Shown: piece by piece, positions 48,157 through 57,039 of the stretch | Layout: every line of letters starts with the position of its first letter | How positions within the stretch are numbered: position 1 is the first letter of the stretch | DNA from: Micavibrio_B sp964633355 | GTDB lineage: Bacteria > Pseudomonadota > Alphaproteobacteria > Micavibrionales > Micavibrionaceae | Direction: 5' to 3' | Assembly: GCA_964633355.1 (NCBI GenBank) | Contig: CAZWGO010000009.1 | Location: 1 to 64,000, forward strand | DNA: 64,000 bases | Program-made: the position numbers and the translations under genes | Notes under the pieces: generated by a model | The model's database searches: none | Told to the model about the DNA's origin: nothing | What the model saw: only the letters and a program-made list of their open reading frames with translations

Positions 48157-50073
48157 TTAAATCGTTCCGCGACTTTCAGGACCGATATCGAGACCGCCGC
48201 CGCGTGGGATAGCCGGTCTAGATTGCACCGGACCGTCATCTGAATCATTGCGAATAATCTTGTCGCCTCTCAGCAAAGCTTTAATCTCTTCGCCTGATAA
48301 AAGTTCATATTCCAGCAAAGCTTTTGCCAGCGTATGCAGATCGTCAATTTTATCCGTCAAAATCTGACGCGCCCGTGAATAAGCGTCATCGACGATGCGG
48401 CGAACTTCGCTGTCGATTAATGATGCTGTCTCATCGGACATATTCTTCGATTGCGATACCGAGTGACCAAGGAAAACTTCTTCCTGATTATTGACGTAGC
48501 GGATCGTTCCGAGTTTTTCGGACATTCCCCATTCCGTCACCATGCGGCGGGAAATTTCGGTCGCCATTGATATATCGGATGACGCGCCCGTTGTGACCTT
48601 TTCCTTACCAAAGATAATTTCTTCGGCGATGCGTCCACCCATGGCAACGGCCAGATCGGCCTCTAATTTTGCCTTCGACATCGAAATGCGGTCGCCTTCC
48701 GGCAAACGCATAACCATACCCAGCGCACGTCCACGCGGCACGATCGTTGCCTTATGAATTGGGTCAGACTCCTCCTCATTAAGCGCCACGATAGCGTGAC
48801 CTGCTTCGTGATAAGCGGTGAGTTTTTTCTCGTTATCCGTCATGACCAGCGAGCGGCGCTCGGTTCCCATCATGACCTTGTCTTTCGCTTCCTCGAAATC
48901 TTCCATGCCAACAACGCGCTTGTTCTTACGCGCAGCCAGTAAAGCGCCTTCATTGACGAGATTGGCAAGGTCGGCACCGGAGAAACCCGGCGTACCGCGT
49001 GCGAGGGTCATGGCATCGACATTCGATGCTAATGGCACTTTCTGCATATGAACTTTAAGAATTTTTTCGCGGCCCTTTACGTCAGGGTTTGGAATAACCA
49101 CCTGACGGTCAAAACGGCCCGGACGCAAAAGCGCCGGATCGAGAACATCTGGACGGTTGGTCGCGGCGATAATGATCACGCCTTCATTGGCTTCGAAACC
49201 ATCCATCTCGACAAGGAGCTGGTTCAGTGTTTGCTCACGCTCGTCATTGCCGCCGCCAAGACCGGCGCCACGATGACGTCCGACTGCATCGATCTCATCA
49301 ATGAAGATGATACATGGCGCATTTTTCTTGCCTTGCTCGAACATGTCACGGACGCGGCTCGCCCCGACACCGACGAACATCTCGACGAAGTCGGAACCTG
49401 AAATTGTAAAGAAAGGCACATTGGCTTCACCGGCCACGGCACGCGCGGTCAGGGTTTTACCGGTTCCCGGTGGACCGACCAATAAAGCGCCTTTTGGAAT
49501 TTTACCGCCGAGGCGCTGGAATTTTTGTGGGTCCTTCAGGAATTCGACGACTTCCTGCAATTCCTGTTTGGCTTCATCGATACCTGCAACATCCTCAAAG
49601 GTAACACGGCCCTGCTTTTCGGTCAGAAGACGCGCGCGTGATTTGCCAAAGCCCATCGCCCCGCCGCCTTTGCCGCCCTGCATCTGGCGCATGAAGAAAA
49701 TCCAGACACCAATCAAAAGCAGCATCGGGAACCAAGAAAGAAGAACACCAAGCAAACTCATTTGCTCTGCTTCAACTTTTTCAGCCTTTATACGAACGCC
49801 GGTACCTTGCAAACGCTCGACCACATTTTCTTCAACCGGAACTGTCGTCTTGAACGTACCGCCGGAGCTTGCATAGTGACCGTTGATATCCTGTCCCTTG
49901 ATCGTGACATCGGAGATTGTGCCCGACTTCGCCGCTGCCATGAAATCGCTATAGGCCAGCGCTTCGGCTGCTTTATTTCCACCCTGTTGAGATTTCTGAA
50001 AAAATTGAAATAGAAAAACCAGCGTCATACCAATCGCCAGCCACATTATTACGTTACGCCCTAAGCCTTGCAC
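48157..50073 (-). CDS. ftsH: ATP-dependent zinc metalloprotease FtsH
   Basis: Membrane-bound AAA+ protease degrading membrane and regulatory proteins. 638 residues. TM helices at about 8-26 and 105-127, Walker A GPPGTGKT (200-207), Walker B CIIFIDEIDAVG, SRH region ATNRPDVLDPALLRPGR, and zinc site HEAGH (422-426). It begins with GTG at 50073, with AAAGGA six bases upstream. An RpoH-type promoter lies at 50149-50176. It follows tilS on the same strand. Confidence 0.97.
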   Translation of the reverse strand: MQGLGRNVIMWLAIGMTLVFLFQFFQKSQQGGNKAAEALAYSDFMAAAKSGTISDVTIKGQDINGHYASSGGTFKTTVPVEENVVERLQGTGVRIKAEKVEAEQMSLLGVLLSWFPMLLLIGVWIFFMRQMQGGKGGGAMGFGKSRARLLTEKQGRVTFEDVAGIDEAKQELQEVVEFLKDPQKFQRLGGKIPKGALLVGPPGTGKTLTARAVAGEANVPFFTISGSDFVEMFVGVGASRVRDMFEQGKKNAPCIIFIDEIDAVGRHRGAGLGGGNDEREQTLNQLLVEMDGFEANEGVIIIAATNRPDVLDPALLRPGRFDRQVVIPNPDVKGREKILKVHMQKVPLASNVDAMTLARGTPGFSGADLANLVNEGALLAARKNKRVVGMEDFEEAKDKVMMGTERRSLVMTDNEKKLTAYHEAGHAIVALNEEESDPIHKATIVPRGRALGMVMRLPEGDRISMSKAKLEADLAVAMGGRIAEEIIFGKEKVTTGASSDISMATEISRRMVTEWGMSEKLGTIRYVNNQEEVFLGHSVSQSKNMSDETASLIDSEVRRIVDDAYSRARQILTDKIDDLHTLAKALLEYELLSGEEIKALLRGDKIIRNDSDDGPVQSRPAIPRGGGLDIGPESRGTI

Positions 50074-50148
50074 GGATAAGTCCTTTAATATCTATCTTTA
50101 AAGAGGCCGAGTTTAATGGTTTTTAGCCTCTTCGTCTATGATAGCATA

Positions 50149-50176
50149 AAATAAGTCAAAACATTGAAGTTCCAAG
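50149..50176 (-). promoter_or_regulatory. RpoH (sigma-32) type promoter for ftsH
   Basis: On the minus strand CTTG (50176-50173), a 17-base spacer, then CTTATTT (50155-50149). This fits the alphaproteobacterial heat-shock consensus CTTG-N17/18-CYTATNT. The expected start of transcription is about 65-70 bases before the GTG. A seven-base-arm hairpin (50101-50107/50126-50132) lies in the leader. Confidence 0.55.
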
Positions 50177-50189
50177 CTTATCCGGATAT

Positions 50190-51176
50190 TTATTCGGCCC
50201 TGATTTCGATAAGCCCGCGCGATTTACGGCGGTGGATAATACACCCGCCCAGTGTTGCCGCACGAAATGACGGATCATGGTAAATTCTTTCGGTAATTTC
50301 TTCTAAAATCTGCAAGCTTGGCGGATATTTCTTTGCTCCGGCGACCTTTTCAATCGCTTTTTGCAAAATGCGAAGGCCAATTTCGTCAGGCTGATCGAGG
50401 AATTTTGCCAAATTGAGCTCCAGATACGCTTTTTCTTTATGCATAAAGCATAATTCAAACGCTTTATCCGCCATTTGGTTCAAAGCCACACGCGCTCGCG
50501 ACAGTCTTTTGCCAAGCGTCAAAATGCGCTCTGCGCTCAATCCTTCTTTTTCTAAAACTTCCCTTGAATTGCGAAGCCGTACGCGGGCGTATTTATCGGC
50601 TTCGTTTGAGGGGTCTTCCACCCAGTTCAGTTTATTCTTAAGACAGGTTTCGATCATATCTTCATGCGTATAATTCAACAGCGGACGCACAAGGACGATA
50701 TCGCCCATTTCCTGCATGGGCGGCATAACTGATAAGCCGTCGAGACCACTACCCTTTGCCAAACGAAACAGGAAAGTTTCAATCTGATCACCGCCATGAT
50801 GCGCCAGAAACAGATATTTTATTTTATGCTTCTTGCAATAAGATGAGATCAGCGCGTAGCGCGCCTTACGCGCCTCTTCCTGAATACGCGTCTTTGGTTT
50901 ATCGCCCGTCCATTTTAGAATTTTATGAATGACATCAGGCCAGATTTCTACCCATTTTCCAACAGTTTTGGCTTCTTTCGCCGACTCTGTTCGAAGCCCA
51001 TGATCGACAGTCAATGCGTGGAGTTCTACGTCATGTTTGCGGCAGAAACCGAACATAAGATGCGCCAGCGCCATTGAATCGCCACCGCCTGACAAGGCCA
51101 CGGCCAGGTTTTTTTCACCTGCAAAATCGCCGATGGATTTTAGCGTATCTTCAAATGATTTTTGCATGATGGTCAT
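50190..51176 (-). CDS. tilS: tRNA(Ile)-lysidine synthetase
   Basis: Modifies C34 of tRNA-Ile(CAU) to lysidine, essential for AUA decoding. 328 residues. The ATP pyrophosphatase P-loop LSGGGDSMALAHL (residues 28-40) and HHGGDQIETFLFRL (N-type PP-loop domain) are diagnostic. A C-terminal helical domain is present but short compared with the E. coli enzyme. It sits in the pal-cpoB-tilS-ftsH order usual in alphaproteobacteria. Confidence 0.94.
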   Translation of the reverse strand: MTIMQKSFEDTLKSIGDFAGEKNLAVALSGGGDSMALAHLMFGFCRKHDVELHALTVDHGLRTESAKEAKTVGKWVEIWPDVIHKILKWTGDKPKTRIQEEARKARYALISSYCKKHKIKYLFLAHHGGDQIETFLFRLAKGSGLDGLSVMPPMQEMGDIVLVRPLLNYTHEDMIETCLKNKLNWVEDPSNEADKYARVRLRNSREVLEKEGLSAERILTLGKRLSRARVALNQMADKAFELCFMHKEKAYLELNLAKFLDQPDEIGLRILQKAIEKVAGAKKYPPSLQILEEITERIYHDPSFRAATLGGCIIHRRKSRGLIEIRAE

Positions 51177-51201
51177 TTAAAAAGACCTGTCATGTTTCTA
51201 A

Positions 51202-52143
51202 TTATGAGCAGGAAAGTTTGGCGATTTCAGAATCAGCCCGTTTCAAAACAGTGCTGCTGCCTGCCGGATATTGTTTTTTCAATTGTCTGAGCGCAACGCA
51301 AGCTTCCTTGGTTTTACCCGCACCACCCAATGACATGCCAAGTTTCAACAAAGAATCCGGTGCTTTAGGGCCTTTTGGATATTTCTTATAGCTTTCGGCG
51401 AAAATACGTGCGGATTCAGAATATTTCTGCTGAGCGTAAAATGTCTCGCCGTACCAGTAAGTCGCATTGGATGCGAGTTGATGCTTCGGATTGGCTTTCA
51501 GGAAACGGTCGAACTCGACTTGCGCCGTTGCATAATCACCGCCTTTTAATTTGGCGAAAGCGCTTTCATATTGGGCGGCGGCATCGTTGCCGGAAGGCGC
51601 AATCGGCACGCCGTTCGGCGCCTGATTGATCGAACCTAAATTCTGTGTCGTGGGTGAATTACTTGAGGCTGGCGCATTTGGATCAGCATTCGGTTGTGGC
51701 GGCGTATCCGAATAATCATTCGTTTGCAAATTGCCATTATTGGGGGGCGGAGAAATAGTACCACCGCCATTCATTGGCGGCGTGCTACTGCTGAGACGCA
51801 GCTCAATATCGGCCAGGGCTTTTTCCAATTGCGTTTTGAGTTGGTTGATCTGGAAATCTTTCTCTTCCAGTTGACCGCGCATCGAACGCATCTGGTTTTC
51901 AAGATCGGATATACGGACTTCCAGATTAGCCTGGTATGAATTCGAAGACGACGCGCCGGATGGCGAAGCGACAACGCCGCCTGTCATATCGTCACCGCTC
52001 GATGATAAATCTGTAGGGGCGAAACCGCCATTGCCGTAACGCACTGGCGCTTCATTTACTTGCGCAAAAGCGGAAGCACTGAGAAGTAATGTCGCAAGAA
52101 AAATAGAAAAAGGGCGACCTGAAAAAGAATGTTTCGCTTTCAT
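51202..52143 (-). CDS. cpoB: Cell division coordinator CpoB (YbgF)
   Basis: 313 residues from the ATG at 52143 (GAGGG five bases upstream). Signal peptide (about 10-27, ending ASAFA), then a coiled coil (about 70-110, LEVRISDLENQMRSMRGQLE) for trimerisation. A Pro/Asn-rich linker follows, then C-terminal TPR repeats (YESAFAKLKGGDYATAQVEF; NATYWYGETFYAQQKYSES). Periplasmic; couples the Tol-Pal machine to septal cell-wall synthesis in E. coli. It is encoded directly after pal. Confidence 0.92.
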   Translation of the reverse strand: MKAKHSFSGRPFSIFLATLLLSASAFAQVNEAPVRYGNGGFAPTDLSSSGDDMTGGVVASPSGASSSNSYQANLEVRISDLENQMRSMRGQLEEKDFQINQLKTQLEKALADIELRLSSSTPPMNGGGTISPPPNNGNLQTNDYSDTPPQPNADPNAPASSNSPTTQNLGSINQAPNGVPIAPSGNDAAAQYESAFAKLKGGDYATAQVEFDRFLKANPKHQLASNATYWYGETFYAQQKYSESARIFAESYKKYPKGPKAPDSLLKLGMSLGGAGKTKEACVALRQLKKQYPAGSSTVLKRADSEIAKLSCS

Positions 52144-52178
52144 GATCGCCCTCTTCAAAATTTATATCGAACTAATGA

Positions 52179-52700
52179 TTAGTTGACGACTGTTACGCCG
52201 CGACGGTTTTGTGACCAGCCAGCCGGGTTTGCTTCTGCAACTGCAGGACGCTCTTTACCGTAGCTGATTGTGTTCACGCGTGAACCGTCAACGCCCTGAG
52301 ACAAGAGGTAGCTCTTGACAGAGTTTGCACGACGCTCACCGAGAGCCAAGTTGTATTCGCGTGTACCGCGCTCATCTGCGTGGCCTTCAACAGTGATTGA
52401 AACATTTGGATATTGCTTCAACCATGCAGCTTGCTTGTCCAGAGTCATACGAGCTTCTGAAGACAATTCGCTTTCATCGTAACCGAAGAATACGCGGTCG
52501 CCGACATTGACGACGAGATCTTGTTGTGTGCCAGGAACAACGCCATTAACAGGAGCGGAACCGAAATCGGAACCTGTACCGGCCATGCCAGTTGCGCCTG
52601 TGCCGGTCATGGATGTATCGACAGCTTCATCATCGGATGAACAGGCTGAGAGAGAAAGAATTGCTGCTGCGGACAGGATCAGCAAATTGCGCGAGATCAT
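52179..52700 (-). CDS. pal: Peptidoglycan-associated lipoprotein Pal
   Basis: 173 residues. The lipobox ends at Cys20 (LSLSAC). A short Gly/Ala linker precedes the OmpA-like C-terminal domain (VFFGYDESELSSEARMTL, then VEGHADERGTREYNLALGERR), which binds meso-DAP of peptidoglycan. Part of the Tol-Pal system for outer-membrane constriction. TolB is not immediately upstream here, unlike the common arrangement; cpoB follows. The 145-base upstream gap should hold its promoter. Confidence 0.95.
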   Translation of the reverse strand: MISRNLLILSAAAILSLSACSSDDEAVDTSMTGTGATGMAGTGSDFGSAPVNGVVPGTQQDLVVNVGDRVFFGYDESELSSEARMTLDKQAAWLKQYPNVSITVEGHADERGTREYNLALGERRANSVKSYLLSQGVDGSRVNTISYGKERPAVAEANPAGWSQNRRGVTVVN

Positions 52701-52845
52701 TGGTAGGCTCCTTTAAGGTTTAACGAATGGAATTATACAAACTGGGGGACAGGTGTAAAAACTTGGAATTAGTAATAGTCTGGAATCGTTAGGGAAACAA
52801 GGGGTCGCCTGTAATATTTTTATAAATATTTAATCATTTGACCTT

Positions 52846-53682
52846 CTATTGCAGACTGTCGCGAAGACTTGCCAGAAACAGTTCCGCATCCCTGCGATCC
52901 GATGGCTTTGGCGCTTTTTTCAAATACTCTTCCAATATCTCGATGGCTTTCCGTATATGGCTATTCCGTGCATGAAGAACGCCGGAATCGAAAAGTAACC
53001 TGTTTTCATCCGGCGCGATAAGACGCATCTGTTCGACTGTTTTCAAAGCACCTTCATAGTCTTCATGCTCGATCTGGCGATGCTTTATGTTGTTCTGAAG
53101 GCGGATGAGAATATCGCGCGAAGTTGCTGATTCATAATAAGAAGAGGATAATTCTGCTTCAGGCCCGGCAATCTTTTTAACAAGATTTCGAAGGTCTGAG
53201 GCCTGCATGATTTGAAACCTGCTGAACGGATCGGTAATAAGGCGATGCGATCCCCACTCTAACCTGAGCAGGAAATGTCCGGGAAAATTAATCCCTTCCA
53301 TATCCCAGCCCTGCGCTTTAGCCGCATGTAATGTAATTATAGAAAGGGCAATCGGTAAACCCTTTCGGCGGTCGATAACTCTGACCAGATCCGCATTTTC
53401 CAAATCGTCATAATTATCCGTATCGCCCTCATATTGATACTGATCGGAAATGATGTGTTTCAGTGCCGCAAGCCGAGTTTCCGCCGAATCATCGGCGCCA
53501 GCATCTAAAAGTGCGGCAAATCTTTTTCCCACTTTCTCGGCAAGTTTGGAGAGATGATTGCGGTAACGATCCAGATCGATGCCGGCACTGTAAGAGGCTG
53601 ATAGCAAAAGAGCGGCTTCAGCCAGAGGTATTTCATGGTCGGGAACGCGGCCCAGACTTTGAAGCACGTCGTTTTTTTCCAT
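52846..53682 (-). CDS. SirB1-family transglutaminase-like protein with TPR tail
   Basis: 278 residues from the ATG at 53682 (a TTG one codon earlier is also in frame). The SirB1 core is seen in LVRVIDRRKGLPIALSIITL and GINFPGHFLLRL, the latter carrying the family's Pro-Gly-His. Helical repeats follow (YEGALKTVEQMRLIAPDENR...AIEILEEYLKKAP). The molecular function is not settled for the family. The start shares one base with the stop of the BON lipoprotein gene, so they are co-expressed. Confidence 0.83.
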   Translation of the reverse strand: MEKNDVLQSLGRVPDHEIPLAEAALLLSASYSAGIDLDRYRNHLSKLAEKVGKRFAALLDAGADDSAETRLAALKHIISDQYQYEGDTDNYDDLENADLVRVIDRRKGLPIALSIITLHAAKAQGWDMEGINFPGHFLLRLEWGSHRLITDPFSRFQIMQASDLRNLVKKIAGPEAELSSSYYESATSRDILIRLQNNIKHRQIEHEDYEGALKTVEQMRLIAPDENRLLFDSGVLHARNSHIRKAIEILEEYLKKAPKPSDRRDAELFLASLRDSLQ

Positions 53683-54431
53683 CAAGGCGGCAGGACTTCC
53701 GTTTGAATATCTGATTTAGATGGAACCGCTGGCGGCTCATAGGCCGGCATCGACGGCGCAGCTTCCAGTTGTACGTTACCCGAACCGGAAGAAGACGGTG
53801 AAACCGAAGATATCGGCTCGGTTGTCGCGCCATTGACTGTCGGCAGGATCGGCTCGCCCAGCATTTTCACATAGGATACGACCTGCTTTACGTTCTTGGT
53901 TTTCTGCGCGATACGAACAACGCGATCAAGCTCGGCCTGACTTTGCGCAACCCCCATCAAATAAACGACGCCCTTGACGGTATCGACGGTATAATTGATC
54001 GACTGGACATTTTTATTCCAGATCATCTCGGTCTTGATCTGGCCGGAAATCCACCGATCCTTTGCATAGCCGCCGATACTCTGGGAATTACCAACCTGAA
54101 TTTCATTGATAACCTGTTTTACACCCTTGGCTTGCCATGCAAGACGAACCGCTTCGACGCGGTGCTCGGGTTTTTGGACGACGCCTGTCAATAAAACACG
54201 CCCTTGATCGACGGTCATATCGAGCTTCCTGAACATTTCAGTGTCATATTTAAACCAGTAGTCATTTATGCGTGCACGGATAGCCGTATCCGATACGGCA
54301 GCTTTTAAACCACCCTCTTGCCCGGCAGCAACACCGGTCCCTGCCGCCAAGCCCGTCACGACACCAACCGGCGTACACGCGGTTATGATCGTGGAAGCTG
54401 CGAGTAAGGCGATAAGAGGCGCTTTGGTCAT
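53682..54431 (-). CDS. BON-domain lipoprotein, DolP (YraP)-like
   Basis: 249 residues from the ATG at 54431 (AAGGA seven bases upstream); the open frame runs further into yraN but lacks a signal there. Lipobox at Cys19 (STIITAC). Two BON domains follow (ARINDYWFKYDTEMFRKLDM... and SGQIKTEMIWNKNVQSINY...), then a Ser/Pro-rich tail. In E. coli DolP supports outer-membrane integrity and BAM function. The neighbourhood with yraN, rsmI and an LpoA-like gene matches the enterobacterial yra cluster, which supports the call. Confidence 0.85.
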   Translation of the reverse strand: MTKAPLIALLAASTIITACTPVGVVTGLAAGTGVAAGQEGGLKAAVSDTAIRARINDYWFKYDTEMFRKLDMTVDQGRVLLTGVVQKPEHRVEAVRLAWQAKGVKQVINEIQVGNSQSIGGYAKDRWISGQIKTEMIWNKNVQSINYTVDTVKGVVYLMGVAQSQAELDRVVRIAQKTKNVKQVVSYVKMLGEPILPTVNGATTEPISSVSPSSSGSGNVQLEAAPSMPAYEPPAVPSKSDIQTEVLPP

Positions 54432-54474
54432 GGGAATGTCCTTGGAATACTGGAAACTGCGAATCAAGTCCCTA

Positions 54475-54822
54475 TTATGTGGGTTCAAACCACGCATTGT
54501 CCAGATGGCGAATATGCAAACCGGATATGGCGATAAGATCAAAACGGATCGAATTCTTTAAATACCCCGGATTTTTTGCGACGAAAAGGCGGGCACATCT
54601 TGCAATCCGTCCCCGCATCATCGGCGTTACCGCTTCCAAGGCTCCGTTGAGATCGGCACGCTGCTTGACCTCGACGCAGACAAGTTGCCCGCTTTTTTCG
54701 GCCAGAATATCGATCTCGCCCATCGGGGTTTTAAATCGCCATTTTAAAATTCGGTAGCCTTTGAAGAACAAATAGACGATCGCCAGAATTTCCGCCTGCA
54801 GGCCTCGCGCGTAAGATGTCAT
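54475..54822 (-). CDS. yraN: YraN-family (UPF0102) nuclease-fold protein
   Basis: 115 residues. The family pattern is present: GLQAEILAIVYLFFKGYRIL, then GEIDILAEKSGQLVCVEVK, with the Glu-Asp...Glu-Val-Lys placement of a restriction-endonuclease-like fold. No activity is firmly established for the family. It overlaps the rsmI stop by four bases. Confidence 0.9.
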   Translation of the reverse strand: MTSYARGLQAEILAIVYLFFKGYRILKWRFKTPMGEIDILAEKSGQLVCVEVKQRADLNGALEAVTPMMRGRIARCARLFVAKNPGYLKNSIRFDLIAISGLHIRHLDNAWFEPT

Positions 54823-55676
54823 TTTTTCTGCAGCTCCAGCGCCAGATTATAAATCTGCTTTTTTGGTAGACCTGTTCTTCCCATCACCAGCGCAACCGCA
54901 TCTTTTAAGGAGTTGTGTTCGAGGGCGTCTTTTAAAACTCCTTCGACATCAATCTCTTCGCTGTCTTCGCTCATTCCTTCGATGACTAAAACGATCTCAC
55001 CCTTTGGCTGACCGTCTTTTTTTACCCGCGCGAGTAATTCCGATACGCTACCTCTCCAAATATCTTCGAACATTTTTGTCAGCTCCCGTGCCAGCGCCAT
55101 TTGGCGGTCGCCGAACGTGGCAAGAATATCTTCAAGTGAATCTTCGATACGGTTCGGGCTTTCGAAAAAGATAACCGTTACCGGAATTGTTTTTAAAACA
55201 TTGAGTAAATCGGTCCGCGCCTTCGTCTTCGATGGCAAGAAACCGAGAAAAGAAAATTTATCTGTCGGCAAACCCGATAATTGTAATGCCATGAGCGGCG
55301 CATTAGCTCCCGGCAGGCTCGTTACATAGACATTATTTTTATAACATTCCTGAATAAGCTTATACCCGGGATCGGAAATCAGCGGCATTCCGGCATCGGA
55401 AATCAGGGCGACAGCCTGACCTTGAGCGATCCGCTCGATGATTTTTCCTGAATCCTGCAGCTCGTTATGGTCGTGCAAGGAAATCAAGGGCTTCTTTATA
55501 TCGTGGCTTTTGAGCAGAAAACCGCTCACCCGCGTATCTTCACAGGCAATTAAATCTACGCTTCGTAGCGTTTCTATGGCTCTCAAGGTGATATCCCCGA
55601 GATTTCCTATAGGAGTTGCAACGAGATATAGACCCGCTTTAAGTTTTTTTGTAAGGTCGGCGCTCTTCATCATCAT
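54819..55676 (-). CDS. rsmI: 16S rRNA 2'-O-methyltransferase (C1402)
   Basis: Methylates C1402 of 16S rRNA at the ribose. About 285 residues from a run of three ATG codons at 55676-55668. LYLVATPIGNLGDITLRAIE and LIACEDTRVSGFLL mark the RsmI branch of the SAM-dependent tetrapyrrole-methylase fold; ALISDAGMPLISDPGYKL follows. A longer GTG-started frame would overlap the divergent lipoprotein gene. It is divergent from lpoA across about 23 bases, as yraL is from yraM in E. coli. Confidence 0.93.
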   Translation of the reverse strand: MMMKSADLTKKLKAGLYLVATPIGNLGDITLRAIETLRSVDLIACEDTRVSGFLLKSHDIKKPLISLHDHNELQDSGKIIERIAQGQAVALISDAGMPLISDPGYKLIQECYKNNVYVTSLPGANAPLMALQLSGLPTDKFSFLGFLPSKTKARTDLLNVLKTIPVTVIFFESPNRIEDSLEDILATFGDRQMALARELTKMFEDIWRGSVSELLARVKKDGQPKGEIVLVIEGMSEDSEEIDVEGVLKDALEHNSLKDAVALVMGRTGLPKKQIYNLALELQKK

Positions 55677-55699
55677 TTCAAGGTTTAGGCGAGGTCCGT

Positions 55700-56866
55700 A
55701 TGCAGCGCAACGTCCTTTATACAAAGGCACCAAAATTTATTTTGGCATTAGCGGTTTTGTTTCTCATGACAGGATGCGACACCTCGAACTCCCCATGGGA
55801 CAAAACGCTGGAAACCGGCACGCCGTCGGCCCAAATCCCATCGACACCATCGTCTCAGGCAGTATTGCCCAAACCCCCTGCACCAGCTGGTAAAACAAAG
55901 GTCGCCCTTCTGGTCCCCATGACAGGTCGCGGCTCGGATGCCGGTCAGGCCATGTTAAACGCTGCCCAGCTCGCCATGTTCGATCTCAGCGCCGACTCAT
56001 TTGAACTTATTCCAAGCGACACCGGTATGTCGGCAACCGCCGCCGCCCATGATGCCGTTAATAAAGGCGCCAAGCTAATCCTCGGCCCTCTATTTGCCGA
56101 AGATGCCCGCATCGTCTCACCCATCGCGCAACAGGCAGGAATTAATTTGCTTTCCTTCTCAACCGACCGCACGGTTGCTAACAGCAATACTTTCATTTTA
56201 GGTTTTCTGCCACAAAGCCAAGTTAATAGCGTTTTGGAATATGCGGGCAGCAAACAGCTAAGCCGTATTGCCTTGATCGCACCGAATGACGCTTACGGAA
56301 ACGCGGTTGCCTCTACTTTCGATCTGGCCTTGCAACAACGCGGCCTGAGCAATGGAGGAGTATTACGTTATAATGGTACCCAGCCAGCGCCAGAGCAGCT
56401 TCAGCAATTCATTACGGCTAATTCTTTCAATGCAGTTTTGATCGCCGCCAATATTTCACAATCCGCAGCTATTGCTCAAAGCTTGCCTTCTTCGGTCCAA
56501 AAACTCGGTACAGGATTATGGGATCAGATGGATGGCAGCGCCTATCCATCACTGGCCGGCGCATGGTACGCCGCCGCCTCTCCGGCATCGCGTAAGAAAT
56601 TCGAGTCTCGTTATAACGACACTTATGGAGCCATGCCGCCACGCCTTGCCTCTCTTGCTTACGATGCCGCTGCGCTTGCCGTTGTCCTGTCAAAACAAGG
56701 TCAGGGCTTTGGTCGGAATACGCTAGCTAATCCAAACGGCTTTTCAGGCATCGACGGTATTTTCCGTTTGCTGCCTGACGGGTTGAATGAAAGAGGACTG
56801 GCTGTATTGCAAATGGGTTCTGGCCAAGCAAGAATAATTCAGGAAGCGCCCAAAACCTTTCGCTAA
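55700..56866 (+). CDS. LpoA/LppC-like lipoprotein, periplasmic-binding fold
   Basis: 388 residues. Lipobox at Cys26 (VLFLMTGC). A Pro-rich linker (about 42-62) leads to a type-I periplasmic-binding-protein fold (VALLVPMTGRGSDAGQAMLN; LILGPLFAEDARIVSPIA; IALIAPNDAYGNAVA). E. coli LpoA (about 680 residues, activator of PBP1a) has an additional N-terminal TPR half that is absent here. GAGG lies five bases before the ATG. The gene order with rsmI and yraN supports the family, but a role as a PBP activator is inference. Confidence 0.8.
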   Translation: MQRNVLYTKAPKFILALAVLFLMTGCDTSNSPWDKTLETGTPSAQIPSTPSSQAVLPKPPAPAGKTKVALLVPMTGRGSDAGQAMLNAAQLAMFDLSADSFELIPSDTGMSATAAAHDAVNKGAKLILGPLFAEDARIVSPIAQQAGINLLSFSTDRTVANSNTFILGFLPQSQVNSVLEYAGSKQLSRIALIAPNDAYGNAVASTFDLALQQRGLSNGGVLRYNGTQPAPEQLQQFITANSFNAVLIAANISQSAAIAQSLPSSVQKLGTGLWDQMDGSAYPSLAGAWYAAASPASRKKFESRYNDTYGAMPPRLASLAYDAAALAVVLSKQGQGFGRNTLANPNGFSGIDGIFRLLPDGLNERGLAVLQMGSGQARIIQEAPKTFR

Positions 56867-56917
56867 ACATCACACATTAGAATTTGGTGATGAACGATAC
56901 GTTTCAGAAAATAATTT

Positions 56918-56934
56918 TCCACTACATTAGTGGA
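56918..56934. promoter_or_regulatory. Dyad likely to be a TetR operator
   Basis: TCCACTA-CAT-TAGTGGA: seven-base arms around a three-base centre. It lies 106-122 bases upstream of the TetR-family ATG, in the only gap before that gene. TetR-type regulators often bind such a dyad and repress themselves. Confidence 0.4.
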
Positions 56935-57039
56935 TTAATCTGACTCTTTCGCTTGAATAAAGTTTTGGGAAACGCTACGTATCTCTCCTCTTCAAAAACA
57001 AGAATTCAAAATAAAATAACCAAACACGAGGTGTGCCCG

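Noticed and set aside
54475..54500. GTGG-GTTCAAA-CCAC, which looks like a tRNA T arm
   Set aside because: It is the coding end of yraN, and no acceptor, D or anticodon arms surround it.
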